This document shows positions 9,096 through 19,327 of a stretch of 64,000 nt of DNA, piece by piece. Below the pieces are notes generated by a model that saw only the letters and a program-made list of their open reading frames with translations, was not told the origin of the DNA and did not search any database. The DNA is taken from contig NC_079236.1 of the NCBI RefSeq assembly GCF_028502605.1, positions 2,914,001 to 2,978,000 on the forward strand, read 5' to 3'. The stretch is from Trichoderma breve (Eukaryota; Ascomycota; Sordariomycetes; Hypocreales; Hypocreaceae). Both the position numbers and the translations under genes were made by a program. Each line of letters starts with the position of its first letter. Within the stretch, counting starts at the first letter, position 1.

Positions 9096-9639
9096 CTAAC
9101 GCATTCGTCGTGGCCCAGGCACAGGGCCAGGAAGCTCTTGTAGTTCTATGCTTTGCCGACTTTGGCTTGCACTCAAATATATCATCGCCGTTGTGGTAGA
9201 CAGGGGGAGCAACAAGACGGCTTCGGCGAGTGATGACTGTAAAGCCATAACGAACGGCAGCCAGATTTTCAGAGTGTACGTGACAACTTGTCGAGGGTTC
9301 CTACATATATAAAAAGTGTTAGGCAAGTGTTTGTCGCTTTTGACGTCCAAGAATTATTATAGACAGAAGACTTGCTTACTCTAGAAAGTACTGGCTGTGT
9401 ATGAACATGAGCGAGATCCCTGATAATCCCCAGGAGAGAAGCATCCTATATTTGAAGATCAGTATAACATTCCTCCTAAAACCATAAGCCACGCACCCAA
9501 AAGTCACTGCAGGGGCCCATGAGAAGTGATGCTGCTGGCTCCCCGGCAAGAGTATTAGGATTGATAGATAGATGTTGGCTTGCAAGAGCCATTGTCTCAA
9601 TCTTGCCGGGGATATCAGCACCTTCCACCACCACCCCAT
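9096..9639 (-). CDS. Family C small membrane protein, copy C3 (137 aa)
   Basis: Three exons on the minus strand: 9639-9497, 9445-9380 and 9300-9096, total 414 nt, with donors GTGCGT and GTAAGC and acceptors AATATAG and ATGTAG. The protein begins MGWWWKVLISPARLRQWLLQ and continues through LSILILLPGSQQHHFSWAP, LLSWGLSGISLMF and YFLENPRQ into KIWLPFVMALQSSLAEAVLL, ending PGPVPGPRRMR. Three or four membrane segments are likely. In the aligned part of exon 1, 27 of 35 residues match C4, and most codon differences are third-position synonymous changes (TTG/CTG, CAA/CAG, AAC/AAT, TTC/TTT). This is the best evidence that the frame is under selection. It is divergent to P4, 1.1 kb away. Function unknown. 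Confidence 0.65.
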
Positions 9640-9978
9640 TCGAATCGAAGCAGCCTAGAGGCTGCCACTATCAGGTTGCGAGGGTGGCTGTATTGCCACT
9701 GATCTATTCTCGAGGGAAACGATCACCGGCGAGGCAAAAGATATCGACAGCATGAGGGGAAGCGTAACGGATTCAAATTAAAGACAAGCTCTCTGCGTAT
9801 AGCAGGACCGTCGTCTTATCGAAAAAGAAATTAACAAATCGCAGTGAGAAAGTGAAACAACTAGGCGAGAACGAAGAACCGGGCACGGGGAGGAGAGGGC
9901 TATTTGGTTCCTCTCTCGTAATAACTAGAATCAATTCGAGGATCAAGGGCGAAGCAAGGAGAGAGCTGTTACGGCCAT
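9640..9978. other. Intergenic 5' region of C3
   Basis: No gene or clear motif beyond short open frames. Confidence 0.35.
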
Positions 9979-10633
9979 TCAAGTATGGCCTTGGATATTT
10001 AGGCATCTAATTGCGGATTTGCTAACGAAGGAGCAATGGCGGCTGGTAAGGAGAGTACCCAATTCCAGGGACATCCAATACCTCGCAAGGCAAACCAACA
10101 ACTCACAAACTGCGCCTCTATATTTTTGCCTCGTCCGGGTTCCAGGGGGCTTTGAGCCTATCATTTGGATACGTATTACATCATTTATGCACATACTTGC
10201 ATGTGAGGGAGTAAGGCGGCCACTATTGTTCAGATGCATGAAGTCTGCCGCTTTGGAGTACATAATACGGACCCAATCAGTCGTTCGAATTTGCCGCGTA
10301 AGATGGATGAAAGCTTTCGGACAATCGTATTGGAATACTAAATGGAGGCTGAGGCCTCCAGACTGCGTTGCACTACATATCCGGCTGTTTGTTATGCCTT
10401 CGTGGTTGAACATGGTTGGTCGTGATGGATTTTCGGTGAGCTTCGTCTGCGGCCTCATGAAGGAGGGGGCTTCGCCCAATGAGGCTCTGCCTACCCATTT
10501 GATCCGCGGTCCCTTTGCAGGGCTTTTCTCAAGGCGTCTCCAGCTGCCTTGGCCGATAGAAATATACATGAACCGCATGTGCCAACATGATTTCAATTCT
10601 GCAGGTGGTTTTCGTCCCATCATCAGCCCATAA
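9979..10633. other. Region with long open frames on both strands
   Basis: A 204-codon frame on the plus strand (10019-10633) and a 214-codon frame on the minus strand (10623-9979) overlap almost completely. Base composition is higher in GC than the flanks, with a sharp edge. Neither translation resembles a family I recognise, and neither start has supporting context. It may be a fragment of a foreign or once-coding sequence inserted between C3 and P4, since the C4/P5 pair has no equivalent. I do not call it a gene. Confidence 0.3.
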
Positions 10634-10783
10634 CAAAAACTTTCTTACATCTATCATTGCACTTCGATCACCGTCTCACGACAAGCTTGGAAATCGCGAA
10701 GTCGCTTTAATTCAACAAGTCGTCAACACTTGGCAGCGCTGCCGATGCGGCATTTGAAACCGGGTTAATGCCATCTTACCTGA

Positions 10784-11377
10784 ATGCTGGAGAAAAGTTT
10801 CCAGACCACGAAAATTGGGAAATGTTCTTCGCATACGTGTTGTCAAAGCGGCCAAGGCGACCACCCAAATGCACTCCCCAATGTACTGAGCACAACGGCA
10901 TTGACAATGGCTCTTAATATTGTCACGACTCGATTTCCTAAAGGACCTGGATCTGGGAACGGGACTTGTTGGAAGATATATCCTGTGAGAACGAACATAG
11001 AATCCTCATCTACATGCACACATAATATGATATCCGTCTAATAAAAATAGATATGCGATGCCTGGGCGCTGCAAGGCCACATACGACTGCCGCAATTTAT
11101 CGGACAACCAACTTCCTGCGAAATATGCATTCTATTGGTCGCTATTATAACTTGTCTTCACTGGAGCTGTGTCTTCAATCTTTTCAGCCAGCCCAGATGG
11201 AAGAGCCAGTTTCTGCCCCAAATTATTACAGCAACGCTTATCACCCTTCTTCCTTTAGCCGCTCTCGTTAGAGATCCAGCCACGGTTTTCCTTCGACTTT
11301 TACCCATAGTCACAGATGTCTACATTTCTGCTTGTTACATCTTGGACTGTGCATATGAAAGAGAGCCAGAATGCTAG
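10784..11377 (+). CDS. Family P small multi-pass membrane protein, copy P4 (175 aa)
   Basis: Two exons, 10784-10984 and 11051-11377, joined in frame across a 66-nt intron (donor GTGAGA, acceptor AAATAG). The N-terminus is MLEKSFQTTKIGKC. Exon 1 ends GTCWKIYP, the same point and phase as in P5. Exon 2 carries CEICILLVAIITCLHWSCVF, the family block LFSQPRWKSQFLP, then IITATLITLLPLAAL, RDPATVFLRLLPIV and DVYISACYILDC. Four membrane segments are predicted by eye. The spliced length equals that of intron-less P2. It is divergent to C3. Function unknown. Confidence 0.6.
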
Positions 11378-11439
11378 AGTGTCGTTCATATAAGGCCTTA
11401 TCTTATGATCGATACAAAAGCCCCAACTACTACATGGCG

Positions 11440-11800
11440 TTTTTGTTTTCTGGTGTTTTCTTTCGTCTTTGTCTTCTGTTTACGCTCGATGGATGTTGAT
11501 GGTGGGTTTTTCTTTTGCTCAGCAATTGGGCTTGTTTTCACCTTTTCCTCTATTTAGGCTCCATGGCCAATAGTGGTGGATATGTTGGATGAGGAAATGG
11601 GTTTGTTTTCACTCTGCCTTCTGTTTAGGCTCCATGGTCATTGGTGGTAGATATGTTGGATGAGCAAACATGGGTTTGTTTTCCCTCTGTCTTCTGTTTA
11701 GGCTCCATGGTCATTGGTGGTGGACATGTTGGATGAGCAAACATGGGTTTGTTCCCACTTCATCACCTGTTCAGTCTCTACGGATATCGATGGTGGATTT
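11440..11800. repeat. 73-bp minisatellite, about 4-5 copies
   Basis: Units begin GGGTTTGTTTTC at about 11528, 11599, 11672 and 11745 (spacing 71, 73, 73). Each contains CTTCTGTTTAGGCTCCATGG and GGTGGATATGTTGGATGAG. The first copy, from about 11440, is degenerate. It is not coding. Confidence 0.85.
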
Positions 11801-12295
11801 GAAAATTCAATTAGGTAGAACTTTTAGGTAGATACATATATTCAACTGCCATATTGCGCATACTAACCCTTCCTCAATGAGTTCTACTACTGTCGGGAAA
11901 CGAGTCGAATATCCGGAAATTATGGCAGCAGCTCATCTGTACACTAAGATGGATGAACGAAAAGATGTAATATCGTCGCATTTCATACCATGTCCTCTCA
12001 CATGGGGAGTTAATTGCAAATCAAGAAGTAACAGAAATAATTGACACGCTATCCATGCTCAGGGCTAAATACAATCAGGACGCCTCAACGGGCTATGTAT
12101 GCAAGACTATATACAATTTCAAAGCCTTTTATATACTTTTAAACGTAATCTTGAAGAGAAAACAAACGGACCGGCCACATGATGAGCTACAGTCGAGCTG
12201 TGTATGCTTCATCTGACAGACAGACAAAAAAGTGTCGAAAAAAGTAATCCCAAACGCCATTTATGCAAGTTCAAAGTTTGCTCTACCAAAGAAGA
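11801..12295. other. Intergenic, AT-rich
   Basis: I see no gene, repeat or signal that I can support here. Confidence 0.4.
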
Positions 12296-12355
12296 CTTTG
12301 GGAAACGTATCAGGCCTTTGGGAAACGTATAAGGTCTTTGGGTAACGTAAAATAA
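12296..12355. repeat. 20-bp tandem repeat, three copies
   Basis: CTTTGGGAAACGTATCAGGC followed by two variants (one change to ATAAGGT, one to GGTAACGTAAAA). Confidence 0.8.
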
Positions 12356-13009
12356 ATTTGAAAAAAAAAATTTTGTGTGTTATATGCGTATCTCTGCGCA
12401 GAAATGCCGTAATAGAACAAGCATCGCTATGCAAAAACGTATTTTGGTCGTTTCGAATCGCCGTATTCTATTATTCGGTTGAGAAGGTACGTATGGAGAA
12501 GCGGTTCGATGTAGTTCGGCCGATGTGGGAGTATAGCGCGCTAATAAAAACAGTATTAAAAAGGTGATGCGGTTTTGTATCATAGGAAAGATATGTAGAG
12601 TCGATGCTGTGCACTTGGTTGGTATTATGAGATACGTTGTTCTGATGATAGGCGACATGGCATCATCACAGTATAGAAGCTCGAAGTGTTCAGTCGAGGT
12701 ATATCATAGAGTTTAAGCCGACGATGGGTGTTGTCACCAGTGGCTGCGCCGGCAGAAGGCATTCAAAACTCGAGGCGAGGGGTATGCGGACGTGTGAGCT
12801 TAGACGATCGATCCACAATCATCTATCTAGTCGCACATTGAACGGTGAAGCAAGTTCAAATATTCGCTCGTCTTCATCAAGATGCCATAATCAAATCAGC
12901 CAGTATCAAAAGAATCTCTTGGACTCTAAAGCCTAAGCAACCAGACACTATCATGGTTAACTTGGCAGTCGGCTCTGGAAGGCTTTCGGGCGCTGAAACT
13001 GGTTCGAGC
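12356..13009. other. Intergenic, possible tail of the Est1-type pseudogene
   Basis: No intact gene. The segment at about 12885-12935 (ATCAAGATGCCATAATCAAATC and on) is a diverged copy of 13020-13085 (ATCGAGGTGCCACAATCAAATC and on), a direct duplication about 140 bp apart. Confidence 0.4.
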
Positions 13010-14755
13010 GGCTTTTCATTTCCATCGAGGTGCCACAATCAAATCGACCAGAAGGAAACTACTCCTGGGTTGATAGAAGACCTCGCATAGCAAAGTCCTC
13101 TGGCAGCGGTCGAGATTCTGTGGGCAACAATGTTCGATAATGCTGGCAGGCTTAGGTCTGGATTGATAGCTTTGGCCACAGCAATTATCTGTCCGGGGAT
13201 AAATAATCCGAAGGTGTGGATAAACACCAGAAAAATGTGAATGTATGGTAGAACATTCGTATCTCCAAATTGTCTGCATACGACATGAATAAGAGCGACG
13301 CGCCGTAAATCTGGCGTTCGTGGCTCAGGATTCTATCATGACGCTGTTTGATCCGGTGGTCGTTTTTGCATCCATAAGCTCGCATGGCACAGGGTTTCGT
13401 AAACGTAAAATAATGTACATATCGTGGGCGTTGCTGTGATGCAGCGTGTGTCAAAGGCGATCAGCAGATTTTTAAAAGGAGGTGATGTCGAGGAGCTTTT
13501 AGTTGAACAAGAAGCCGTGTGTTGACATAAACGCGACATCGACAGCATGTATCCGTGATGGACGATCGCCATCAATCAAGCGAGTACGATCCGACGAGCT
13601 GCGGATAGTAACCGTAATCCTGGGGTTTGGGGCGAGTGTCTGGTTGATTAATCAGGTTGGGGATAGTTGCTGGTAATAGTATAGGTAGTAAAAGAGTTGC
13701 TGCATGGCATTGGGTCGGGCCAATATAGCCAGATGATGATACAGACGTCCCGCGGTGGGAAATATGTGCGGCGCCATATAATACCAGTAACGAGAGACAC
13801 CGGTCCAGATTTCTCTGTCCCGAATGTCATCATCCTCAATGGCCATGCGATAGCGACCGAGGTCTCCAAGACACTATATCCAAGTATCTGCAAAGGCAGG
13901 GACAGTCTCATACAACAGTGCCATCATAGTATATGCAAGGTAGATGAACGTAAGCATGTGCTCCATCAAGTCAGGTAGGCGATGGCGAAGTAGTTCAAGA
14001 AAGCAGTGAATGCCATGCCGCCACATTCGCGCAGGCATAGCATATTTCGATGCCAGGCGCCATAGTGCGGGGCTTGCTGCAGGATGCTGGCTTGCTAGAA
14101 AAAAGTCGTGGTGCTCATGAAGCAGAGTACTATGAAGAGCTATTAGTGCTGGCAGGTCGATGCTGTTGTTCAGCGCAAATCTCAGCCAGTTCTGAGGGAT
14201 GGGTGCATCATCAAAGTCGGTGCCCTCAAGTTCATTTAGTAGGGACTGAGCGTTGTCAACCTCGATACATTTAGTTTCGACCATAACAAGTCCAGCATAT
14301 ATGCCTTTGACTTCGGCGGCTAAGAGCTCCTGGACAAAAAGAGGCGCTTCTTGGCCTCGCTTCGTCTTTTGCAATGCCATCTCGGCGTAGGCATCACACT
14401 CGCGATATTGCTTTTCTTGTGCTTCTTCCTCGGGGGTCTTATAAGGAAGATTTGGAATTGCTTGGGCTCTTGTCAGCGATTTTGCGCTGCTGGCAGCAAA
14501 AGCGCTCGGCGCATCCGGAGCCGTCGCGGCCCAGGAACTGGAATGGGAAGCCCCAAATCGTCGAGATCTGGATTTCTTCTCTGTGCTGCCATGAAAATCA
14601 TGGCGGCTGTTGTGGCTAGCGGCAGAAGCAATATCGCATCCGCAAGCGACGGCTGCAGCACCATCACAAACGGTAACCACACTTGCAGCGGATACAGTAT
14701 CGTCCGCTGAGGGTTCCTGCAAACGAGGATTAAGCACTGCATTTCCGTCTTCCAT
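13010..14755 (-). pseudogene. Est1-type DNA/RNA-binding domain protein, decayed
   Basis: Minus strand. An open part (14755-13874) contains YKTPEEEAQEKQYREC, VQELLAAEVKGIYAGLVM, LIALHSTLLHEHHDFFLASQ, LASKYAMPARMWRHGIH and LTFIYLAYTMMALLYE, then an in-frame TAG at DTWI. The same frame goes on with CLGDLGRYRMAIEDDDI, REIWTGVSRYWY and GRLYHHLAILARPNA. After further stops and frame changes, remnants follow: DVAFMSTHGFLF, CRQFGDTNVLPYIHIFLVFI and RPLPEDFAMRGLL near 13072-13112. These blocks recall the fungal Est1-type family (TPR-like DNA/RNA-binding domain, related to Est1/SMG7) that is expanded in some Hypocreales; that recognition is from memory. At least three stops or frame changes make it non-functional. 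The 5' 280 nt overlap the last exon of C4 in another frame. Confidence 0.65.
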
Positions 14756-15018
14756 CGCCCTCCGCAGGAATATTTTGTAGAAAAACTCACTCTAGAAAAT
14801 ATCGCTTGTGAAGAAAGCCGAGGGAAATGCCTGTTAGGCCCCAAGCGGCTAGAATTCTATCCTTGTATAAGCCCAACAAGTTTGATAACAGCAGAGGCAA
14901 TGACTTACGCAAATGTCGCTGCCGGAGCCCAGGAAAAATGAGTCTGCTGGCTCCCCGGCAGGAGGACTAATGCTGATAGAGAAATATTTATCTGCAGTAA
15001 CCATTGTTTCAAGACCAT
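14473..15018 (-). CDS. Family C small membrane protein, copy C4 (139 aa)
   Basis: Three exons on the minus strand: 15018-14909, 14856-14791 and 14716-14473, total 420 nt, with donors GTAAGT and GTGAGT and acceptors GGATAG and TTGCAG. It begins MVLKQWLLQINISLSALVLL; a stop lies just upstream in frame. It continues through PGSQQTHFSWAPAATF, AAWGLTGISLGFLHKRYFLE, QVWLPFVMVLQPSLADAIL and LATTAAMIFMAAQ, and ends in a basic tail (PVPGPRRLRMRRALL). The exon phases and the 66-nt middle exon equal those of C1 and C3. The last exon overlaps the open 5' part of the Est1-type pseudogene in another frame. It is divergent to P5, 0.9 kb away. Confidence 0.6.
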
Positions 15019-15913
15019 CGCAGATATTGGTCAAGATGTCCGGATTGAATACTACTTGAAGATGGGACAAGAAAGACAAGGCAAGGTTACGGGAAAGGAG
15101 AAAATTGATGAGAGAGATCACAAGAGGCAAAGCAGGCTATGCTACTTTCCAAAGCAAGTAATGAGAAGGAATATGCAAGTTAGATAGACGAGATGCTATA
15201 TGTGAGGTTAGAAGTTGATGTAAAACAAAAGTATTAGTGAGGAAGAGGGATGAGGATGAGAGACGAAACTCGAGAAGAGCTCGTTGAAGTGTGAGGAAAA
15301 CGTGTTCGATATGGCAAACGGAGGGAAAAGAAGGGTAAGAGGTTGATAGACAAGGGACTTAAAATGGATCAGGTATCGAAACGTAGAGGCTTTCGTCGCC
15401 AACACAAGGCCCGACGGCGGAGAGATAGGAGGAGGGGGCGTGCAAGGGAGTCGGATTTCCTAAAGAGTTCGTCTTACATTAGCGTCGCCAGCCTCTCAGG
15501 GATGAGTTGGATGCACACCTTTAATACCAAGCCCGTAGCCTCTCATCAACATGGTTCGCGCCCAGAATACAGAATGCAATCAAGCAATGTTCAAGTAGCG
15601 TAAGGCAACCAGACGTAGCGCGGGGGCTGGGAGGCAAGGGGATTGCCTCACTCCCCCCTAGTTGGATCCGATGATCCTCGTAGGCGGAAAATGAGGGGTA
15701 TTCTTGAGATGCCCCCGAAGAATCTTCTGCCTGTTTTTGCTTCGTAATGAGGCTCAGCAATGGAAGACACATGTTAGCTGATTCTTTCATATTTCGCGAC
15801 ATTGAGTGTGCGCTACCAAAACTTTGCGCAGTCTACTTACTTTCTGTCATCTTTGAATAAATGATTTTCAGCCTCGAAATATAACCATATACTTGAATAC
15901 GTTCGTCAGGCCT
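15019..15913. other. C4/P5 divergent intergenic region
   Basis: Mostly purine-biased non-coding DNA. At about 15730-15800 on the minus strand, AGCTAACATGTGTCTTCC resembles the start of the C2 fragment (AGCCAACATGTGTCTCTC), so a further relic of a family C copy may be here. The similarity is short and weak. Confidence 0.35.
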
Positions 15914-16518
15914 ATGTTGGAACGGCATGACACAGCAACCTCTTACCCATCGGCCACAAAGAATGACCAAAGTGTCGGAGCGGCACAAATCTACGCTACG
16001 GCACAGCAGGAGGCAAATCATGACAGTCGCAGACATTCTACATGCAACACCCTGGCGGCATGGGGGTTGACGGCGGCGTTAAATATCATTCCAGAGCAGT
16101 TCGGCAAAGGATCTGAAAATAAGGGATGTTGGAGGATATATCCAGTAGGATAAGCAACCCCAACCGTTCACAGTAACTGCGCTCTGACATCTTGAGATGA
16201 CGATAGACGTGTAATTCCGTGGCGGTGCGAAATCAGACGCACTTGTTTTGGTTCCAGGATAGACGATACTCTTGCGAGTTGTGTTTGTTTTTCATAGCGG
16301 CGGTTACTTTCATCTACTGGAGTTGTGTTCTTCGCCTTTTCAGCCGGCCAAAGTGGAGGGACAAATATCTGTCGCAGACCTTGACGACGACATTCATCGC
16401 TCTCCTTCCATTTGCGGCGGTTATCCAGGACCCGGCCACAGTCTTTCTTCGCGTTTTACCCACCGTCGTAGACGTGTGTGCGTCTGCGTGCCTTGCCTTG
16501 GACTACTGTGGGCAATGA
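15914..16518 (+). CDS. Family P small multi-pass membrane protein, copy P5 (163 aa)
   Basis: Two exons, 15914-16144 and 16258-16518, in phase across a 113-nt intron (donor GTAGGA, a weak match; acceptor TTCCAG). The N-terminus MLERHDTATSYPSATKNDQS resembles MEHKLSTQDATASNDRFRS of P2. Exon 1 ends KGCWRIYP, as in P4. Exon 2 has CELCLFFIAAVTFIYWSCVL, LFSRPKWRDKYLS, LTTTFIALLPFAAVI and QDPATVFLRVLPTVVDV, ending ACLALDYCGQ. About 60 percent of exon 2 matches P4. It is divergent to C4. The start and donor are less certain than in P4. Confidence 0.55.
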
Positions 16519-16689
16519 CGACTTCGCATTGCGGTTGAGCTCTGTGGCTCGGAAAGGCTGGCTGCGAGTGATGGTGGATGTGATCGCAAGGAGTTCCGTG
16601 GTTCTGCATTTCTGGTTGTTTTGACTTAATTAATGTCAGTCATGTTCTTGTAATTTGCGTAATCAGCTCTCAAAAGCACTCATGAGAGT
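16519..16689. other. 3' flank of P5
   Basis: No gene seen. Confidence 0.35.
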
Positions 16690-16851
16690 GTCTTCATTCC
16701 AGTAGCATCAACATCAATACATCTTCATACACGAATGTACTACATGAGTAGATTATTCGCTTTCCATGGGAGTGTGGTCATCCCAGTAGCATCAGCGTCA
16801 GCACATCTTCATACATGAATGTGCTGCATTAGTAGAATCTTCGCTTTCCAT
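16690..16851. repeat. Tandem duplication, two units of about 82 bp
   Basis: GAGTGTCTTCATTCCAGTAG ... TTCGCTTTCCATG is followed directly by GAGTGTGGTCATCCCAGTAG ... TTCGCTTTCCATG. Both share CATCTTCATACAYGAATGT. The copies differ by several transitions. Confidence 0.8.
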
Positions 16852-18115
16852 GATTTGCACGGAAACTACGCGGTTCGCCTTTCATCCCACGCCATAAGAA
16901 CGGTGTCACTTACTCTGGAAATAGAGCGCTCACATCAATTACTCCAAAGAGGGCCTTTCTGCGCGTTGGCTCCAAGTCTACCAACGCTGGCCGACACTTA
17001 CCGGTCACAAGGCAGCTTCATGCCAAGCGGAAGATTTCGGTTTGCAGGGGTCATCTTTCAAAAGGCCACGCTTGTCTGACAAAGGACCATCTCGGCAGTA
17101 CTTACTGTGGCAAGAGGGTGTTCCACTTCGGTGAGACATGTTGGCCTGGTTAGAAATCATTGACTGATCGGGTTTACTTTGTTGGTGCTTTAGATGCCAA
17201 CAGGCTCTCCCGGGATAAATGCTTAACAGACCGCTCAAGTCTGCCTTTTGGAAAAAAGGCAACCTTCCATGTCTGCGGGACACATTTGAAAGGAATCCTT
17301 GGGGCGTCGACTGATAACCAGTAAAACGACTTCGCTCACATGGTGCGACAGCGGTGGTGATGCTGGCACGTCATTTCACGCGCACTATTGGCTCTTGGTT
17401 AAGCCATATTCGCCATGGATACAGCCGCCTAGTCCAGCTGAGATGGTGTGTGCATGCAGCCACGCCACTTGGCAGGATGACGAGAAGAATGTCCGCGACC
17501 CTTTTGCCTCATGATCAGGATTTAAACAAGTAGCCCCGGTTTAGAAGCCTGCAGACACGGGACGTTGGCAGCCCCCGTTGGCAGATTGGCAGGATGTTGG
17601 AGCAAATCGTGATGGTAAACTGGCGATGAAGCTGTCAACCAGCCCTGCAAAGCTTAGGACATCTGCATGCGCACCATTTTAGCTAGGAACACGGAGGGGG
17701 TTTGTTTTAGACAGTTGCCTTTTTTTCTCTAAATGAGTTGCCTTATTTTAAATATTCGCAGCTAGTGGAATATAAACAAAATGTGACAGAAATTAAAGGC
17801 ATCCTTATCCATACAAGGTAAGTGAGATGGAATCTGTGTTTGAGGTTTGAGATGCGGTGCCTGTGTATGACGTCCCCCATTGTTGGGACCCCAGCACGTG
17901 CTGCCGAAACCCACCGCTCCAAAGTACGTATTCGGCACGGAGCTTTAGCAGCACCAGCAGGTACCTTGCAATGCTCCACCATTGCTTGCCTTATCGCAAT
18001 CAAGGCCAGGTAACGACACTTGCTTGAATTCGTGCTGAGCCAAACGCAACACCGCCTTCAACAGCTTCTCAGCAAGTCTCCCGCAAAAGTACAGACTCAG
18101 CCTTGTGTGGGCATC
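16852..18115. other. Intergenic between the accessory region and EMC10
   Basis: About 1.26 kb with only short, unconvincing frames. The last part is the EMC10 promoter and leader. An in-frame ATG at 18020 lies 96 nt upstream of the EMC10 start, but it would place 32 residues before the signal peptide. Confidence 0.4.
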
Positions 18116-18737
18116 ATGCGCGTCATTGCCCTCCTCTCGGCCCTGTGTGCCGCAGCTCTGGTCCAGGCCGATTTCCACACGGCGCAAATCTATGTCCAGC
18201 CCGTCGAAAACTCCGAGTCGCCCAGCCTCCTCGCCGAAGTGGCATACGATCCTAGCATCAGCGGGTCGTCCTCTATCATCTCCTACGAAGCTCCTGAAAT
18301 CCCGGAGTCTACACAGCTAGTCCGCGTCGGGTTGTACGACGTCAAATCTGCGCGGTGGATATCTGGCACAACTGTTGCCTCGGTGGACAACTTTGGCAAG
18401 GGGTTTTCGCCCAATTTGATACTCTCAGTCGATGAGAAGGGAGAGCTTCTCAGTGCTGCTCTCAAGGGCGTAAGGATCGATGCGGGTCAGACGAGAGACT
18501 TTGGCCCGCAAGCGGTGGTGCTGCCGGTGCTCAAGGGCAAGCAGCCAGAGCTGAACAAGCCAATTGTTCTGTCGCCAGAGGGAAAGAAGGTTGAGGAGGT
18601 TGAGAAGACGCCCCTTCAGAAGTACGTTGCGACTTGCATCCCCAGAATAGCATGTGATACTAACTGCACACAGATACTGGTGGGTGATTGCCATTATAGT
18701 GTTCCTGGCAGTGAGCGGAGGCGGCGGCGAGAAATAG
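18116..18737 (+). CDS. EMC10: ER membrane protein complex subunit 10 (189 aa)
   Basis: Exons 18116-18621 and 18674-18737, with a 52-nt intron (donor GTACGT, branch TACTAAC, acceptor CACAG). I start at ATG 18116 because it opens a clean signal peptide, MRVIALLSALCAAALVQA. The lumenal part is beta-rich (QIYVQPVENSESPSLLAEVAY; VRVGLYDVKSARWISGTTVAS; SPNLILSVDEKGELLSAALKG). Splicing replaces a run-on frame with QKYWWVIAIIVFLAVSGGGG, a C-terminal transmembrane helix ending GGGGEK, as in Emc10 proteins. The EMC inserts and folds tail-anchored and multi-pass proteins in the ER. Without splicing the membrane anchor would be lost, which makes the intron call firm. Confidence 0.85.
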
Positions 18738-19327
18738 AGCCGACAATTGACACATACATCAATCTGAATATACGCTTCCGCGATGGGATGACCGCTGGCA
18801 AGGGTTGAGCTATTGCAGTTGTTTTAGTGATCCCTGTCCTCTCAACACTATCTAGGTACATGACTATAATGCTTTTCTGTTGATACATAATACCCTAATT
18901 CAATACGAGTACTATTGCCTGCCCATTGATTCATTTACACGTCTAACCGGTAATTGCATTGCACTCTGGTTCATGCTTAAACGATCTAACAGCAATTATC
19001 CATCCATCTCCCTTGTTGCCTGTCCCTTGTCTCCCGATCTTGTCTGAGATGAACCCACGTGACTTGTAGACACAAATCTCGATACGCGTTAATCCCTAAG
19101 TGGACTAGACGTGTTGTTGCGCACCCAACCTGCGTCTTTCAATTGGTGAGTTGCCTCCATGTTAAAAGAGCTCGAAGCACTACCCGATCCACCTCGAGCT
19201 CGCCCGCCCTACTTATACCTTACCAAAACACTGACCGTTCACTCTTCTCAGGAGCTCTTCATCCCTTGGTCATTTCCCAATCTTCCATCTTAACAAACCA
19301 CTTTTCGCGTACTTACCTGCACCCAAA
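18738..19327. other. EMC10 3' region and CHZ1 promoter
   Basis: No gene. Pyrimidine-rich leader sequence occurs just before the CHZ1 start. Confidence 0.5.

Noticed and set aside
18020..18115. N-terminal extension of EMC10 from an upstream ATG
   Set aside because: It would bury a good signal peptide 32 residues inside; ATG 18116 fits the family better.
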